A DNA stretch of 64,000 nt from Pythium myriotylum (lineage: Eukaryota; Oomycota; Peronosporomycetes; Pythiales; Pythiaceae). The DNA lies in contig JALJCQ010000012.1 of NCBI GenBank assembly GCA_023091665.1, forward strand, positions 3,596,001 to 3,660,000, in the 5' to 3' direction. The first letter of the stretch is position 1; each line of letters begins with the position of its first letter. The notes below the pieces were generated by a model, which was given only the letters and a program-made list of their open reading frames with translations, had not been told where the DNA came from and did no database searches. This document shows, piece after piece, positions 51,531 through 60,969 of the stretch. Both the position numbers and the translations under genes were made by a program.

Positions 51531-52074
51531 TCTGATCCGGGACCTTATCTCGACAACGAGGCACAAGCTACCCGGATCCGGGAGACCGAAGCTTCAGAAT
51601 TCTCCGCGATCTCCTGGTGATCTGCTATCCGGTCCTCCTCTCCCCGCAGCTTCCACCGGATGAACTCGTTGAACACGGACGTATCACGGGCCGATGGCGA
51701 GTTGCTCACCATCATGAGGGTCTCTGCCTCCAGAGAGCTGTGCGCTCAGAACCCTTCATGGACATCGGCATCGTCAAGACCCTACGTCATGCAGAAGCCC
51801 TGGGGCGCGTGGCGAGTGGGCGGCCGCGACTACAATATTTGCCTCATCCGTCTCTCTCGCCGGTCTTGCCTTTGTGGGGCCCAGCCACGAGGACCGCCAA
51901 GCGAGGGCTACGAGAGCTCCTACGTGCACCTCATCGCGAGAGGGTAGAGCGCGAGCTTGCGGCTCTTAGTGACGTAGCTCATGCGGCATCGGCAGACTAC
52001 GGTCGTGCCTTGTATGAAGTTGACTGGTCAGATATATACACCCTCGAGCACTCAAGTAGTCGCAACGGCTCAAC
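51531..52074. other. Unrecognised 5' portion next to Gypsy C
   Basis: Open frames change repeatedly (fragments such as DPGPYLDNEAQATRIRETEA and MNSLNTDVSRADGELLTIM). It may be a decayed Copia gag or an older sequence. No known motif is visible. Confidence 0.35.
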
Positions 52075-53181
52075 TTCGTTCGAGTCAAAATGCAGCGGCA
52101 GTCCCACGGAGGAGTATCGACTGATTGTCAGTGTACTCGAGAACACGCCCAACCTCTCCCTCCGTGATGTGATCTCGAGGTTGGCTGGTGTGGAAAGGGA
52201 GGACGACGGTGCGCAACAGCAGAAAGCCTTCTCTGTTTGCAAAGCTCGTCAGCAAGGAAAGCGTAGTGGCTTCAAGGGAAAGTGTCACTACTGGGCCACA
52301 AGGAGGTTGAGTGCAAGAAGAAGATGCGTGAGCAGCCGTCTGGCCACCGTGCAGAACACTCACGATCGAATTATGCGTTTGCGGCAGGAGCTGGTGGTGA
52401 TGGCGCAGTGTGGTTGGTGGACTCTGGTGCGAGTTCGCACATGTGCAGCCATCGTGGTGCATTCAAGACGTACAAGCCTCTGGACAAGGTGATCCCCATC
52501 AACGTCGCCGATGGAACGAAGATCAACGCGATTGGAACGGGCAAGGTCGACTTGGTGCTCAAGAATGGAACGAGCGTATCACTGTCGGACGTGTTGCATA
52601 TCCCAGCACTCGACAGCAACTTGATCTCGATTGCTCGTTTGGTCAAGAAGGGCGTCGACGTCCAATTCCAGAAAAAGATGTGTACGTTCCGCTTCAATGG
52701 TACAACTGTGATGACGGCGGAGAAGGTGGGCAACATGTACAAGATCCGTGTCGTGGTGCCGCCTCGATCAGCCATGGTCAGTGCTGAGACGACTGAGCTG
52801 TGGGAATCGATCCATGCACGCCTTGGCCACATCCCATTCAGGCGATACCAGCAGCTCCAGGCAGTAGCAGATGATGTGCCCGAGGTGGCCAATAAGCCGG
52901 ACAATTCCTTGTGTGCTGGGTGTTGCATGGGCAAGATGAAGCAGTCGGACTTCCCACGCAATCCAGTGGTGAAGGTGAAGTCGACCAAGGTGCTGGAACT
53001 CGTCCACACTGACGTTGTGGGTCCGATGAAGACCAAGACACCAGGCAGTTGCAGATACGCCGCAGTATTCGTTGATGATTTCTCTCGCCACGTCAATGTA
53101 TACTTCATGAAGACTAAGGACGAAGTATTCGACAAGTTCAAGACGTACAAAGCAGCGATGGAGAAACAGACGTGTGGATGA
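52075..53181 (+). pseudogene. Copia Gag-protease-integrase remnant
   Basis: The first part reads EEYRLIVSVLENTPNLSLRD, typical of Copia Gag. A one-base loss near 52292 breaks the zinc knuckle (KCHY...ECKK). Then, in the shifted frame, protease VWLVDSGASSHMCS, the pre-integrase zinc region (HARLGHIP, CAGCCMGKMK) and the first integrase strand (LVHTDVVGPM, FVDDFSRHVNVYFMKTK). The frame ends at 53181 after MEKQT, where the second and third catalytic residues should follow; they are absent. Confidence 0.85.
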
Positions 53182-53467
53182 GTCCGATGATGAGCCATCG
53201 GACGACGAATCTGTCGATGACACGCTACCTGCACTGACCTTGCCAGGTGTCCCAATGATTGTTCACGAAGCAAAGACCGAAGCTCCCGAGCCTCGAGCGA
53301 TCACTGAACCGCCATCCACCGCTGGCCCAAGTGATATGTCGGACGAAAACATGCCAAGTATGATCACTCGATCGCGTGCCCAAGCTCTTGGCATCTCGGT
53401 CACGCGGTCGTTGTCACCGCAAAGAAAAAAGTCCCGTGCTCATGCCAGAGTCGCGGAAGCGTCTAAT
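53182..53467 (+). pseudogene. Copia integrase-RT linker
   Basis: Acidic linker (DESDDEPSDDESVDD) and Pro/Ser-rich segment ending SRAHARVAEAS, directly followed by the MULE. It joins the RT half at about 56310. Confidence 0.7.
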
Positions 53468-56308
53468 ACAGGTCAATTTGAAGGTCAGGTCAGCGTCTGT
53501 TTTATGCTCACATCCACTTGGTCAGGCAATTGGTCACGTCGGGGAACAGATGGTCAGGAAGCAGGTCACGTCGTGCCACGTGGCCTCGGCTTTCCGTGGC
53601 TCTCGAGGTCAGGCTTTGGACGCCAACACAGCCTTCTCGACAACAACAAAAAAAATAAACAAGACCCGAAGAGAACAGGAGTCGACCTGCCGGCACTACC
53701 AACCGCCATGACGCGAATGACACCAACGTCTCCCCAACCCAGCTTATCATCACGATCGTCACCTTCGTCTCCTTGCGCCTCCCCGCTCGTGGAGGCGCGG
53801 CGCGACCGTCTCCAACACGAGGCCTTCGTATGGGGGAACAACGTTCGGCACGACAGCCACTTCGACTTGGAGGCGCGCCGGCGCCTCGAGGAACGGCTCG
53901 AGTTTGACCAGCAACTTCGTGACGGGAGGGAAGCCGTTCTTCGGGGCGACCACCTCTCGACCATGCGATCACGCCTCCACGAGCGGGCGAGTTCGGCTTT
54001 CTTCTCGGCCCGACGAGAACGTGGTCGGTCGCGCTCGCGCGAAACTTCACGTTACCGCAGCCACGACAGCAACAGGGCCACCTCTCTCTCTTGTCGCCGT
54101 GCGCGTTATCGCGAAGGTACGAGATCAGGCTCGACCACTTCATCTCAGCGCCGATCGTACTCACGATCGTGGACCCAGCGCTGGGGACGGTCCTCGCCAT
54201 CGCGCTCCCGGTCGCGCTCGAGTTCCCGCTCTCGTCCTCGCTCTCGTCCTCGCTCTCGTTCGCGCTGTCGTCCTCGCTCTCGTCCGCGCGCGAGTTCCCG
54301 CTCTCGCCCTCGCTCTCGTTCGCGCGCGAGGTCACGCTCTCACTCTCCGTCTGCGTCGTATAATCGGTCTCGCGCATTTGAACGACCGAGAATTCACTTG
54401 GGTTCGGCGACCACGAGCCCACGTCGCTCTTGCTCTCCAGAGCCTCGTCTTCCATCGTTGCGTACTACAGCACGCAACGATGGAAGACCACAAGGTCATA
54501 ATGTCGTCAACCAATTTGACTGGTTTGGTCTCGCCCAAGGCCAGCCCCGCATCGATATCCCTACATTGCAGCAGCAACCACACACACTACCCAGCAACTC
54601 TAATCGCTTACGACGTGACCGTACCGGCATGACAAAACTGTACTGGAAAGGGTATGAGTATACCCGCGCGAATATATCCAAGGTCAAAATTACATATCGA
54701 TGCAGTTTCTATCGTTCGGAAAAATGTGACGCGCGCTTGGATTATTGCTTTGCGGAAGGCGGCTACTTTGACTATCAGAACCAAATTGAGCACGCATGCT
54801 CTCGTCGTTGAACAATCTACGGATGGGGCGACAGTCACAGCTGGAAATGTTGCCACCGCGATGAAAAGTGAGATTGATCGCATCGCAATCTCAAACACCA
54901 TGTCACCACAGGAGGCGTGGCTTGAGGTTAGCCGCCGTTTCCTATACAGTTCCTCCGTTCCCGTTTCAGGCTTATCCCGAAATCAAGCCATAAAACGGTT
55001 TCACAACGCTAGGTCTCGACACTACGGAAGCTCCATAAGTGGTAAAGTTGAGACACCACCACTAGCACTTGTGGTTGGTACCCAGCTTTATTTTTTTCAG
55101 TTCCACTATGTATGGCAAGCCGTTGGGAAAATTTCAAACAAGGCAAAGCGTCCAATTGATCGGATTGTAGGCTGGGCGCATCCAGCCCTTATCCGCCTAT
55201 TGTCCTACAGCAAGATCACCGTATTTGTCGATGGCACTTTTGACTGCGTTCCAGTTGGATTTCAGCAGTGCATTATTTTCATGGTGTTCGATGAGGCGAG
55301 TCAACTATACATTCCTATATTCTACGTACTGTCAACATCAAAGGCCAAGGAAGCGTACCTCCACGTGGTCCAGATGATTGACAACGCGTGCATTCGGCCG
55401 GTTGCGCCAGCCCAAGTCGTTTGCGACTTTGAACAAGCTCTTATTGACGTTATGAGTGAGTGGTATCCGGACAAAACAAGTATTGTCGGGTGCTATTTTC
55501 ATTTTAAGAAAGCATGTCAGCGCAAGATGGTACAACTTCGGATTTCCAAACCAGAAGTGAAGATTGCCATGGGCTGTGGAGTCCTTGATATGCTAACTGT
55601 CCTTCCCCATGACCATATCTGGCCGCGCGGGGCGATTTGGGTGCGTGACAAGATCATGGAAGACTGCGCGGCAGCCAACATGAAGTATTCTACGAACGAG
55701 TGGCGAGCGTTTTGGCGCTACTTTGAGCGCACGTGGATCAAGCGGTATAAGCCAGAGGTGTGGAATGTTTGGGATTTCGTGTCCCAGTCGGGTAAGGAGT
55801 ACAAGAACGGCGCCGGCAAGCGTCTTGTGTCGCGGACCAACAATCCATTAGAGCGTTTCAACAGGACACTTAACCAAGTTTTTGGCGCGCCTCACCCTCC
55901 TTTAGAGAACTTTGTTAGGACCATCGAAAGGATCTCCCGGGATTATGTGCAGCTCAAGAATGCAGTGATGATAGGAGACGCAGAAGCACCCGACCGAAGA
56001 ACGCCGCTCGAGCTGCCCAAGCCAATCTGCCTCTCCGACGATGCCCCAAGCAATTGGGAAGATGATATGTGCGGGCTTTCCGATGACGAAGTGCGCGACA
56101 GTGATGAGGATGACTCGGATGGCAGCGGAAATGAAAGCGCCAACTGAGATGATGTTAAATTAATACCTCGACTGTCTTGAATAAATTCTGGCCTTTAATC
56201 ACACAATGATTTAGTATGTTTCTTCGTCTGACCATCGGATGGCCCGGGCTCAACAGGTCACGAACGAGACATAGAAAAGACGCTGACCTGGCCTTGAAAT
56301 TGACCTGT
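53468..56308 (+). mobile_element. Mutator-like (MULE) DNA transposon
   Basis: Terminal inverted repeats of at least 33 bp: ACAGGTCAATTTGAAGG at the left against ACAGGTCAATTTCAAGG read inward from the right, both continuing into CAGGTCAGCGTCT. GGTCA words repeat inside both ends. It encodes a MULE transposase. A clear 9-bp target duplication was not found next to the ends, so boundaries may be off by a few bases or the duplication has decayed. It splits the Copia element between integrase linker and RT. Confidence 0.8.
53708..56147 (+). pseudogene. MULE transposase with RS-rich N-terminus, one frameshift
   Basis: The first frame (53708-54811) gives a charged helical region, a long Arg-Ser repeat region (residues about 140-225, RSRSRSRSSSRSRPRSR) as in splicing factors, and a FLYWCH-like zinc domain (LYWKGYEYTRANISKVKITY, CSFYRSEKC, ending EHAC). 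Near 54800 a one-base shift moves to the frame ending at 56147, with the MULE core: VFVDGTFDCVP (first Asp), VVCDFEQALIDVM (second Asp), GCYFHFKKACQRK, and NNPLERFNRTLNQ (probable Glu). The tail is acidic (DSDEDDSDGSGNE). The shift means this copy cannot make the full enzyme unless it is a sequencing error. Confidence 0.8.
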
Positions 56309-56309
56309 T

Positions 56310-57961
56310 TAAGTCGCAACCAGAGTCGCAGAGTACGCCTTGGTTATGAATGAAATGCCAATGGATTACAAGGAAGCGGTGGCTGCACCCGACAGCGAGG
56401 AGTGGAAGACAGCCATCAAGGCTGAACTCGGGTCATTGGAGTCGAATGGAACGTGGACGCTGGTACCAAGGCCGATCCACCAACGTGCGATTGGTTGTCG
56501 TTGGGTATTCGCACTCAAAAAGGACGAGAAAGGTCGCGTGGTACGATACAAGGCTCGACTTGTTGCAAAAGGATTTGCCCAACGTCATGGTGTTGACTAT
56601 GACGAGACGTACGCGCCTGTTGCCAACTTGATATCAGTTCGCGTGTTCCTCGCGGTGTGTTGTGCTCAAGGTTACACGATTGAACAGTGCGACGTGGACA
56701 CGGCATTCCTGTACGGTCAAGTCGATGAGGAGCTGTACATGGAGATCCCCGAAGGTTTGGAGTCGAAAGGCTCAACGATGCTGATCGACAGGAAGAACAT
56801 GGTGTGCAAATTGCAAAAGAGTTTGTATGGCCTAAAACAGGCATCACGAGTATGAAACGTCACCATCGATGGTCATCTCAAGCCACTGGGTTTTCATCCA
56901 ACGGATGCTGACCCGTGCGTGTACTCCAAGGTCAGTGGGGGTGCGATGTGCTTCGTGTGTCTGTATGTGGACGACGTATTGATTGCATCAAATGAAACCG
57001 CGATGATCCAGTCCACAAAGCAAGGCATCGCCAAGCGGTTCAAAATCAAGGACCTCGGCATCGCCAGGTTCATCCTTGGAATCGAGATCAGCCACGATCA
57101 AGAACGTCGACGACTTGCCATCATCCAACGCAGTTACGCAGAAGAAGTGATCAAACGTTTTGGTAAGCAAGATGCGAAGGAAAGCCTGTCTCCAACCGAC
57201 CCGGCCTACTACCCGAGTCGAAGTGACGAGTCACAGACTGATGATGACAAGGGCAGTATGAAACGCCGACCGTATCGCTCTCTCATTGGCGGTCTCATGT
57301 ACCTTGCCTGTGGTACTCGCCCGGACATTGCCGTTGCCGTCGCACAACTCAGTCGTTTCTTGGAGAACCCCGGCCCCCGTCATTGGGATTGTGCCATTCG
57401 TGTGGTATGGTACATCAAGAAGACCGTTGAGGTTGGCATCGTCTACGACGGCAGTGGGGGCTTGAACCTCGATGCATACTGTGATGCCGACTGGGCTTGT
57501 GATCGCGATGGCCGACGCTCGATGTCGGGGATGATGTTGATGCTGTGTGGTGCGCCTGTGACTTGGTGAGCCACGTACCAGAAGTCTGTTGCACTTAGCT
57601 CAACCGAGGCCGAGTATATGGCCCTCAGCGATTGCGTGAAAGAGGTGGTGTGGGTGCGGATGATGCTCGAGAACCTTGGCATCCGGCAGACCCAGCCTAC
57701 TACGATCCACGAAGATAATCAGGGTGCCATCGCACTGGCCAAGAACGTGGCTTACCAGGCACGCACCAAACACATCGACATACGATATCACTACACACGT
57801 GAGTAGATCGTCAACGGTGTGATCGAGTTGAAGTATGTGGCCTCCGAGGACCAGATCGCCGACTTTCTCACGAAGGGATTGTCATCGAAGCCGTTGCGTC
57901 ATTTGATGAGCAAGGCTGGACTCGTTGACGGCGCCATGGATCATTGTGATGCGAGTGGGGG
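56310..57961 (+). pseudogene. Copia RT-RNase H with three in-frame stops
   Basis: RT reads EWKTAIKAELGSLESNGTW, YKARLVAKGFAQRHGVDYDE, LYGLKQASRV, then a TGA (56853-56855) where the family has Trp, then CLYVDDVLIAS (catalytic YVDD). A second TGA follows GAPVTW (57567-57569), also expected Trp. RNase H has LSSTEAEYMAL and HEDNQGAIALAKN, then a TAG after HYTRE where Gln is expected. The tail VASEDQIADFLTKGLSSK is typical. It ends at a purine tract before the LTR. Confidence 0.9.
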
Positions 57962-58084
57962 TGTTACGATTCCGCATACCCAAGATCTGAAGTCATCTGT
58001 GACGTGTGATGATTCGCCTGTGACGTGTAATTGAGTGAACGGTTCGGCCACGGCTACAAACCGAACCGAACCGGTGACCAAATC
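57962..58084 (+). repeat. Copia 3' LTR, first 123 bp
   Basis: Begins TGTTACGATTCC right after the polypurine tract GATGCGAGTGGGGG and is cut by Gypsy D. Its last five bases are AAATC, the complement of the GATTT at the left of Gypsy C. Confidence 0.8.
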
Positions 58085-58393
58085 TGTAACGGGGTACAAG
58101 GTTACACAAGTAGGTTAGGTTGTGTAGGTACATAATGTGTGTGGTCCACTTAGGGGAAAAGTTACCCTAAATAGTGACTCTCTTTTATTAGATTCAGTAG
58201 GTGATATCCCTGGGTATTAGATACCAGGGATATCAGGTATAGGGGGGGGGGGGATTATTCCCCAGGGGAATAATCTGAATACAATCAGTTCGCCTTCTGC
58301 CAAGTCCTTGGCGCTCGTCGACAGGGGTCGACTCGGAGCGGCTGCTCACGCTTCCTCAAGCGCAGGTGCTGTGTACGGTCGTGGACCGTTACA
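58085..58393 (+). repeat. Gypsy D 5' LTR
   Basis: 309 bp. Same palindromes as in element C; the homopolymer is only 12 bases here, the shortest of three copies. Confidence 0.95.
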
Positions 58394-58432
58394 CTTGGTA
58401 GCACTTGTCGTCAATCCGACGCCGACATCGTT

Positions 58433-59569
58433 ATGTCCGAAGCTTCCGACTTCGTGATGGCGTCAAGCCATCCGACGCTGTCGCGTCAAGACCATCCGTA
58501 CCTGGATGAGACCCAGTGGGCCTATCTCCAGAAGATGGAGGCCATCAATGGCCGTGCAAGTGTCATCGAGCTGCTCCGACGCGGCTCCGGCGAAGTCCTC
58601 GCCCATGTCGCGCGTTTTCGCGACTACGAGACAGCTCTCGAGAAGTATCTTCTCGACGTCGTGACGTCCCGCGTGTCCGCGACTCAGGCTACTCAGCCAG
58701 CTCAGGTGCCGTCGACGGCTACGTATGTGCCATCGCCGGCACCTCCGGAACGTCCGAAGGCCGTGAAGATTACGGTGTCCCCGTATTCGGGTGAAGAGAG
58801 CGACAATCTTGCCTTCTGGCAACGCGAGATCGAGCTCGCCACAGCAGCCGGCTGCATCCGTGATGAACGGCAGAAGATCGTCTTTGCGATCTCGAACATG
58901 ACGGGCCGGGCGAAGATCTGGGCCCTCACGTGCGAGACGTCGCATCCCGGATGTTTTTCCGACTGGGCAACGCTTGCCAACGCGATGAAGTCGATGTTTC
59001 AACCGCCAAATGTGGCGCATCGCCAGCGAGCTGCGTTTCTCGCCTGTCGGCAAGGTGGCCGCGAGCTGCACATGTATGTGCAGGAGTTACGTCAACTCCG
59101 TGCCAACATGGCTGCGAATGCGCTCGCAGAAGACGTCATGCTGACGACGTTCATGGAAGGAATGGATCCCGGTCCTGAGAAGGCTGCGGTTTTCCGCGAG
59201 GAGCCCATGCTCCTAGAAGACGCGTTCGTCGTCGCGCTGCGAGAGGACTACGTTCAGCGTCTCTCGCGCGGTTTATCCGCGAGTCCGGCTGCGCCGCCTC
59301 CGGTCACGCCGGTTCCACCACCGGTCATCGAACCGATGGATCTGAGTGTCATCGACCTCAGTGGAGTCAATCTCAGCACGGTCGACTTGCGTGCGATCGA
59401 CGTGAAGGCTCTTCACATCAAGTGTTCTACTTGTGGGAAGTTCGGTCACTTCCAGCGGAATTGCCCGCGCAAGAGGGGCGGTGGTCGTGCCCGCCGTGGT
59501 CGGCCGCGGCGCTCGGGAAACCGAGGTGGATCTGCTTCCACGTCGCAGGGAAAGGAGAGTTCCCAGTAG
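58433..59569 (+). CDS. Gypsy D Gag
   Basis: 378 aa, same sequence as Gag of C, including the zinc knuckle CSTCGKFGHFQRNC. The stop TAG lies at 59567-59569; the protease frame already overlaps from 59422, one base back. Confidence 0.9.
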   Translation: MSEASDFVMASSHPTLSRQDHPYLDETQWAYLQKMEAINGRASVIELLRRGSGEVLAHVARFRDYETALEKYLLDVVTSRVSATQATQPAQVPSTATYVPSPAPPERPKAVKITVSPYSGEESDNLAFWQREIELATAAGCIRDERQKIVFAISNMTGRAKIWALTCETSHPGCFSDWATLANAMKSMFQPPNVAHRQRAAFLACRQGGRELHMYVQELRQLRANMAANALAEDVMLTTFMEGMDPGPEKAAVFREEPMLLEDAFVVALREDYVQRLSRGLSASPAAPPPVTPVPPPVIEPMDLSVIDLSGVNLSTVDLRAIDVKALHIKCSTCGKFGHFQRNCPRKRGGGRARRGRPRRSGNRGGSASTSQGKESSQ

Positions 59570-60969
59570 ACGCGGGGCAGTCTACTGGGGCGATCACTCC
59601 TCGCCCCGCGACGCCGAGTTCGGCAATATCGCAAGGCGAGGTGCCCCCGGAAGAAGATCTCTTCTCAGCAGTTGATGAGCTGTGCATCAGTGGCGAGCTC
59701 ATCGTCGTCACTGCTCAAGTGAAGGGATTTGCACGTCCCTTCAGAGTCCTAATCGACTCTGGTGCGACGCGCAATTACCGTCGCAAGCAAAGTATTGCTG
59801 AGAATGCTTCTCGGTTTGCTCAAGCTTGTGAGCGAGATCTCGGAAGAGTCTCGGTGCGTCTTGCGACGGGCATCGTCGCAGAGACGAAGAAGATCGAGGT
59901 CGATTTACGCATTGCGTTTGTCGATTTCGACTCAGTCGAGCGCTTTACAGTGCTCGACATGGATGAGAGGTTTGACCTCATCCTCGGTATGCCGTGGCTC
60001 GAGCGCCACGAGCCATGGATCGATTGGAGGACCAAGTCGACTGGGAGCACGTCTCCCGGCAGGAACGGAGCTCAGGAGCGTCATGAACCCTCCTTCGTCC
60101 GCCGGCTGATGAGCCCCATCAAAGAAGATGGAAGTGCCTACTTCATTGGCGTAGTGAACGCCATGGACACCTCGGGTGTTCCGGAGACGGTCGTGCCGTC
60201 TGCCGTGAAGTACGGCGTAGAAGAGGGCGTCGAGTTGTCTCCGACCCCTCCGAGTACCAGCATGGAAGATGCTTCGGGGATGTGTTCCCTTGTCGCGTGT
60301 CCGCGTGCGGTCGAGCCGCTCTCAGGGTCGTCGGATATGACCGAGCCCATGGCTGAGCACTTCCCGCTCTCGGACGCGTCGTATGACGTGCACATCGTTG
60401 ATGTGATGACGGGATCGTCGATCGATCCGTCCACGGTCGATATGGCACCGTTGCCCGAGTTCTCCGAGCTGACTAGCTTGGAGGAACTCCCTATGGACGA
60501 TTTCGTCCGCGAGCTCAAGGCTGGTGAGATCGCTGAGGCTGTGATCCTCCGATCTGAGCGAGACCTCGCTGAACTCAACACCTCGACGGTGATTGACGAG
60601 GATGTCCTCGTTGAGTTTCGTCAGAAGTTTGACGCGCGCCGTGGTTCGGTCATCCTTAAGAATCCGAAGGATCGGTTCTATCCGCTAGTCAAGCGGTTTG
60701 CGGAGACTTGCCTCAGCAAGAACCCGCCGGCGGGTTGCCCCCTGATCGTGGTGTTCGCCACGAGATCAAGCTCAAGCCTGGCTCGAGCTATGCGACGGTT
60801 CGCCAGTGGGCTCTGCCGGCCGAACAATCGGACTTCATTGATGAATTCTTTGCCAAGAAAGCCAAGGCTGACCTGGTGCGCGAGAGCGTCTCGCCGCACA
60901 GCGCACCAACGTTCTGTGTGCGCAAGCCAAATGGCAAGTGGAGGATCGTCCACGCGTACAACAAGTTGA
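59422..60969 (+). CDS. Gypsy D protease frame
   Basis: Entered by a shift of one base back from Gag within the overlap. Contains VLIDSGATRNYRR and LILGMPWLERHEPWIDW, then a linker rich in acidic residues. Five C at the GAGGTGCCCCCGG run keep this frame open through the overlap, unlike C. Past NPPAG it leaves the RT frame. Confidence 0.8.
   Translation: MFYLWEVRSLPAELPAQEGRWSCPPWSAAALGKPRWICFHVAGKGEFPVDAGQSTGAITPRPATPSSAISQGEVPPEEDLFSAVDELCISGELIVVTAQVKGFARPFRVLIDSGATRNYRRKQSIAENASRFAQACERDLGRVSVRLATGIVAETKKIEVDLRIAFVDFDSVERFTVLDMDERFDLILGMPWLERHEPWIDWRTKSTGSTSPGRNGAQERHEPSFVRRLMSPIKEDGSAYFIGVVNAMDTSGVPETVVPSAVKYGVEEGVELSPTPPSTSMEDASGMCSLVACPRAVEPLSGSSDMTEPMAEHFPLSDASYDVHIVDVMTGSSIDPSTVDMAPLPEFSELTSLEELPMDDFVRELKAGEIAEAVILRSERDLAELNTSTVIDEDVLVEFRQKFDARRGSVILKNPKDRFYPLVKRFAETCLSKNPPAGCPLIVVFATRSSSSLARAMRRFASGLCRPNNRTSLMNSLPRKPRLTWCARASRRTAHQRSVCASQMASGGSSTRTTS

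Larger units (their letters stand above)
51531..58084 (+). mobile_element. Copia LTR retrotransposon, degenerate and interrupted
   Basis: Carries a Copia-type order on the plus strand: Gag remainder, protease, integrase start, linker, RT, RNase H, polypurine tract and the first 123 bp of a 3' LTR starting TGTTACGATTCC at 57962. It is cut by a MULE (53468-56308), has lost much of the integrase core near 53175, and has a frameshift plus three in-frame stops. Its 5' end is missing at the junction with Gypsy C, and its 3' LTR is cut by Gypsy D. Confidence 0.9.

Noticed and set aside
51617..52492. 291-aa plus frame as a host gene
   Set aside because: It runs out of an unrecognised stretch into Copia Gag and then into a frame-shifted region; it is a composite of decayed frames.
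53508..54455. 315-aa minus frame with acidic Ser/Glu repeats
   Set aside because: It is the antisense image of the Arg-Ser repeat of the MULE protein.
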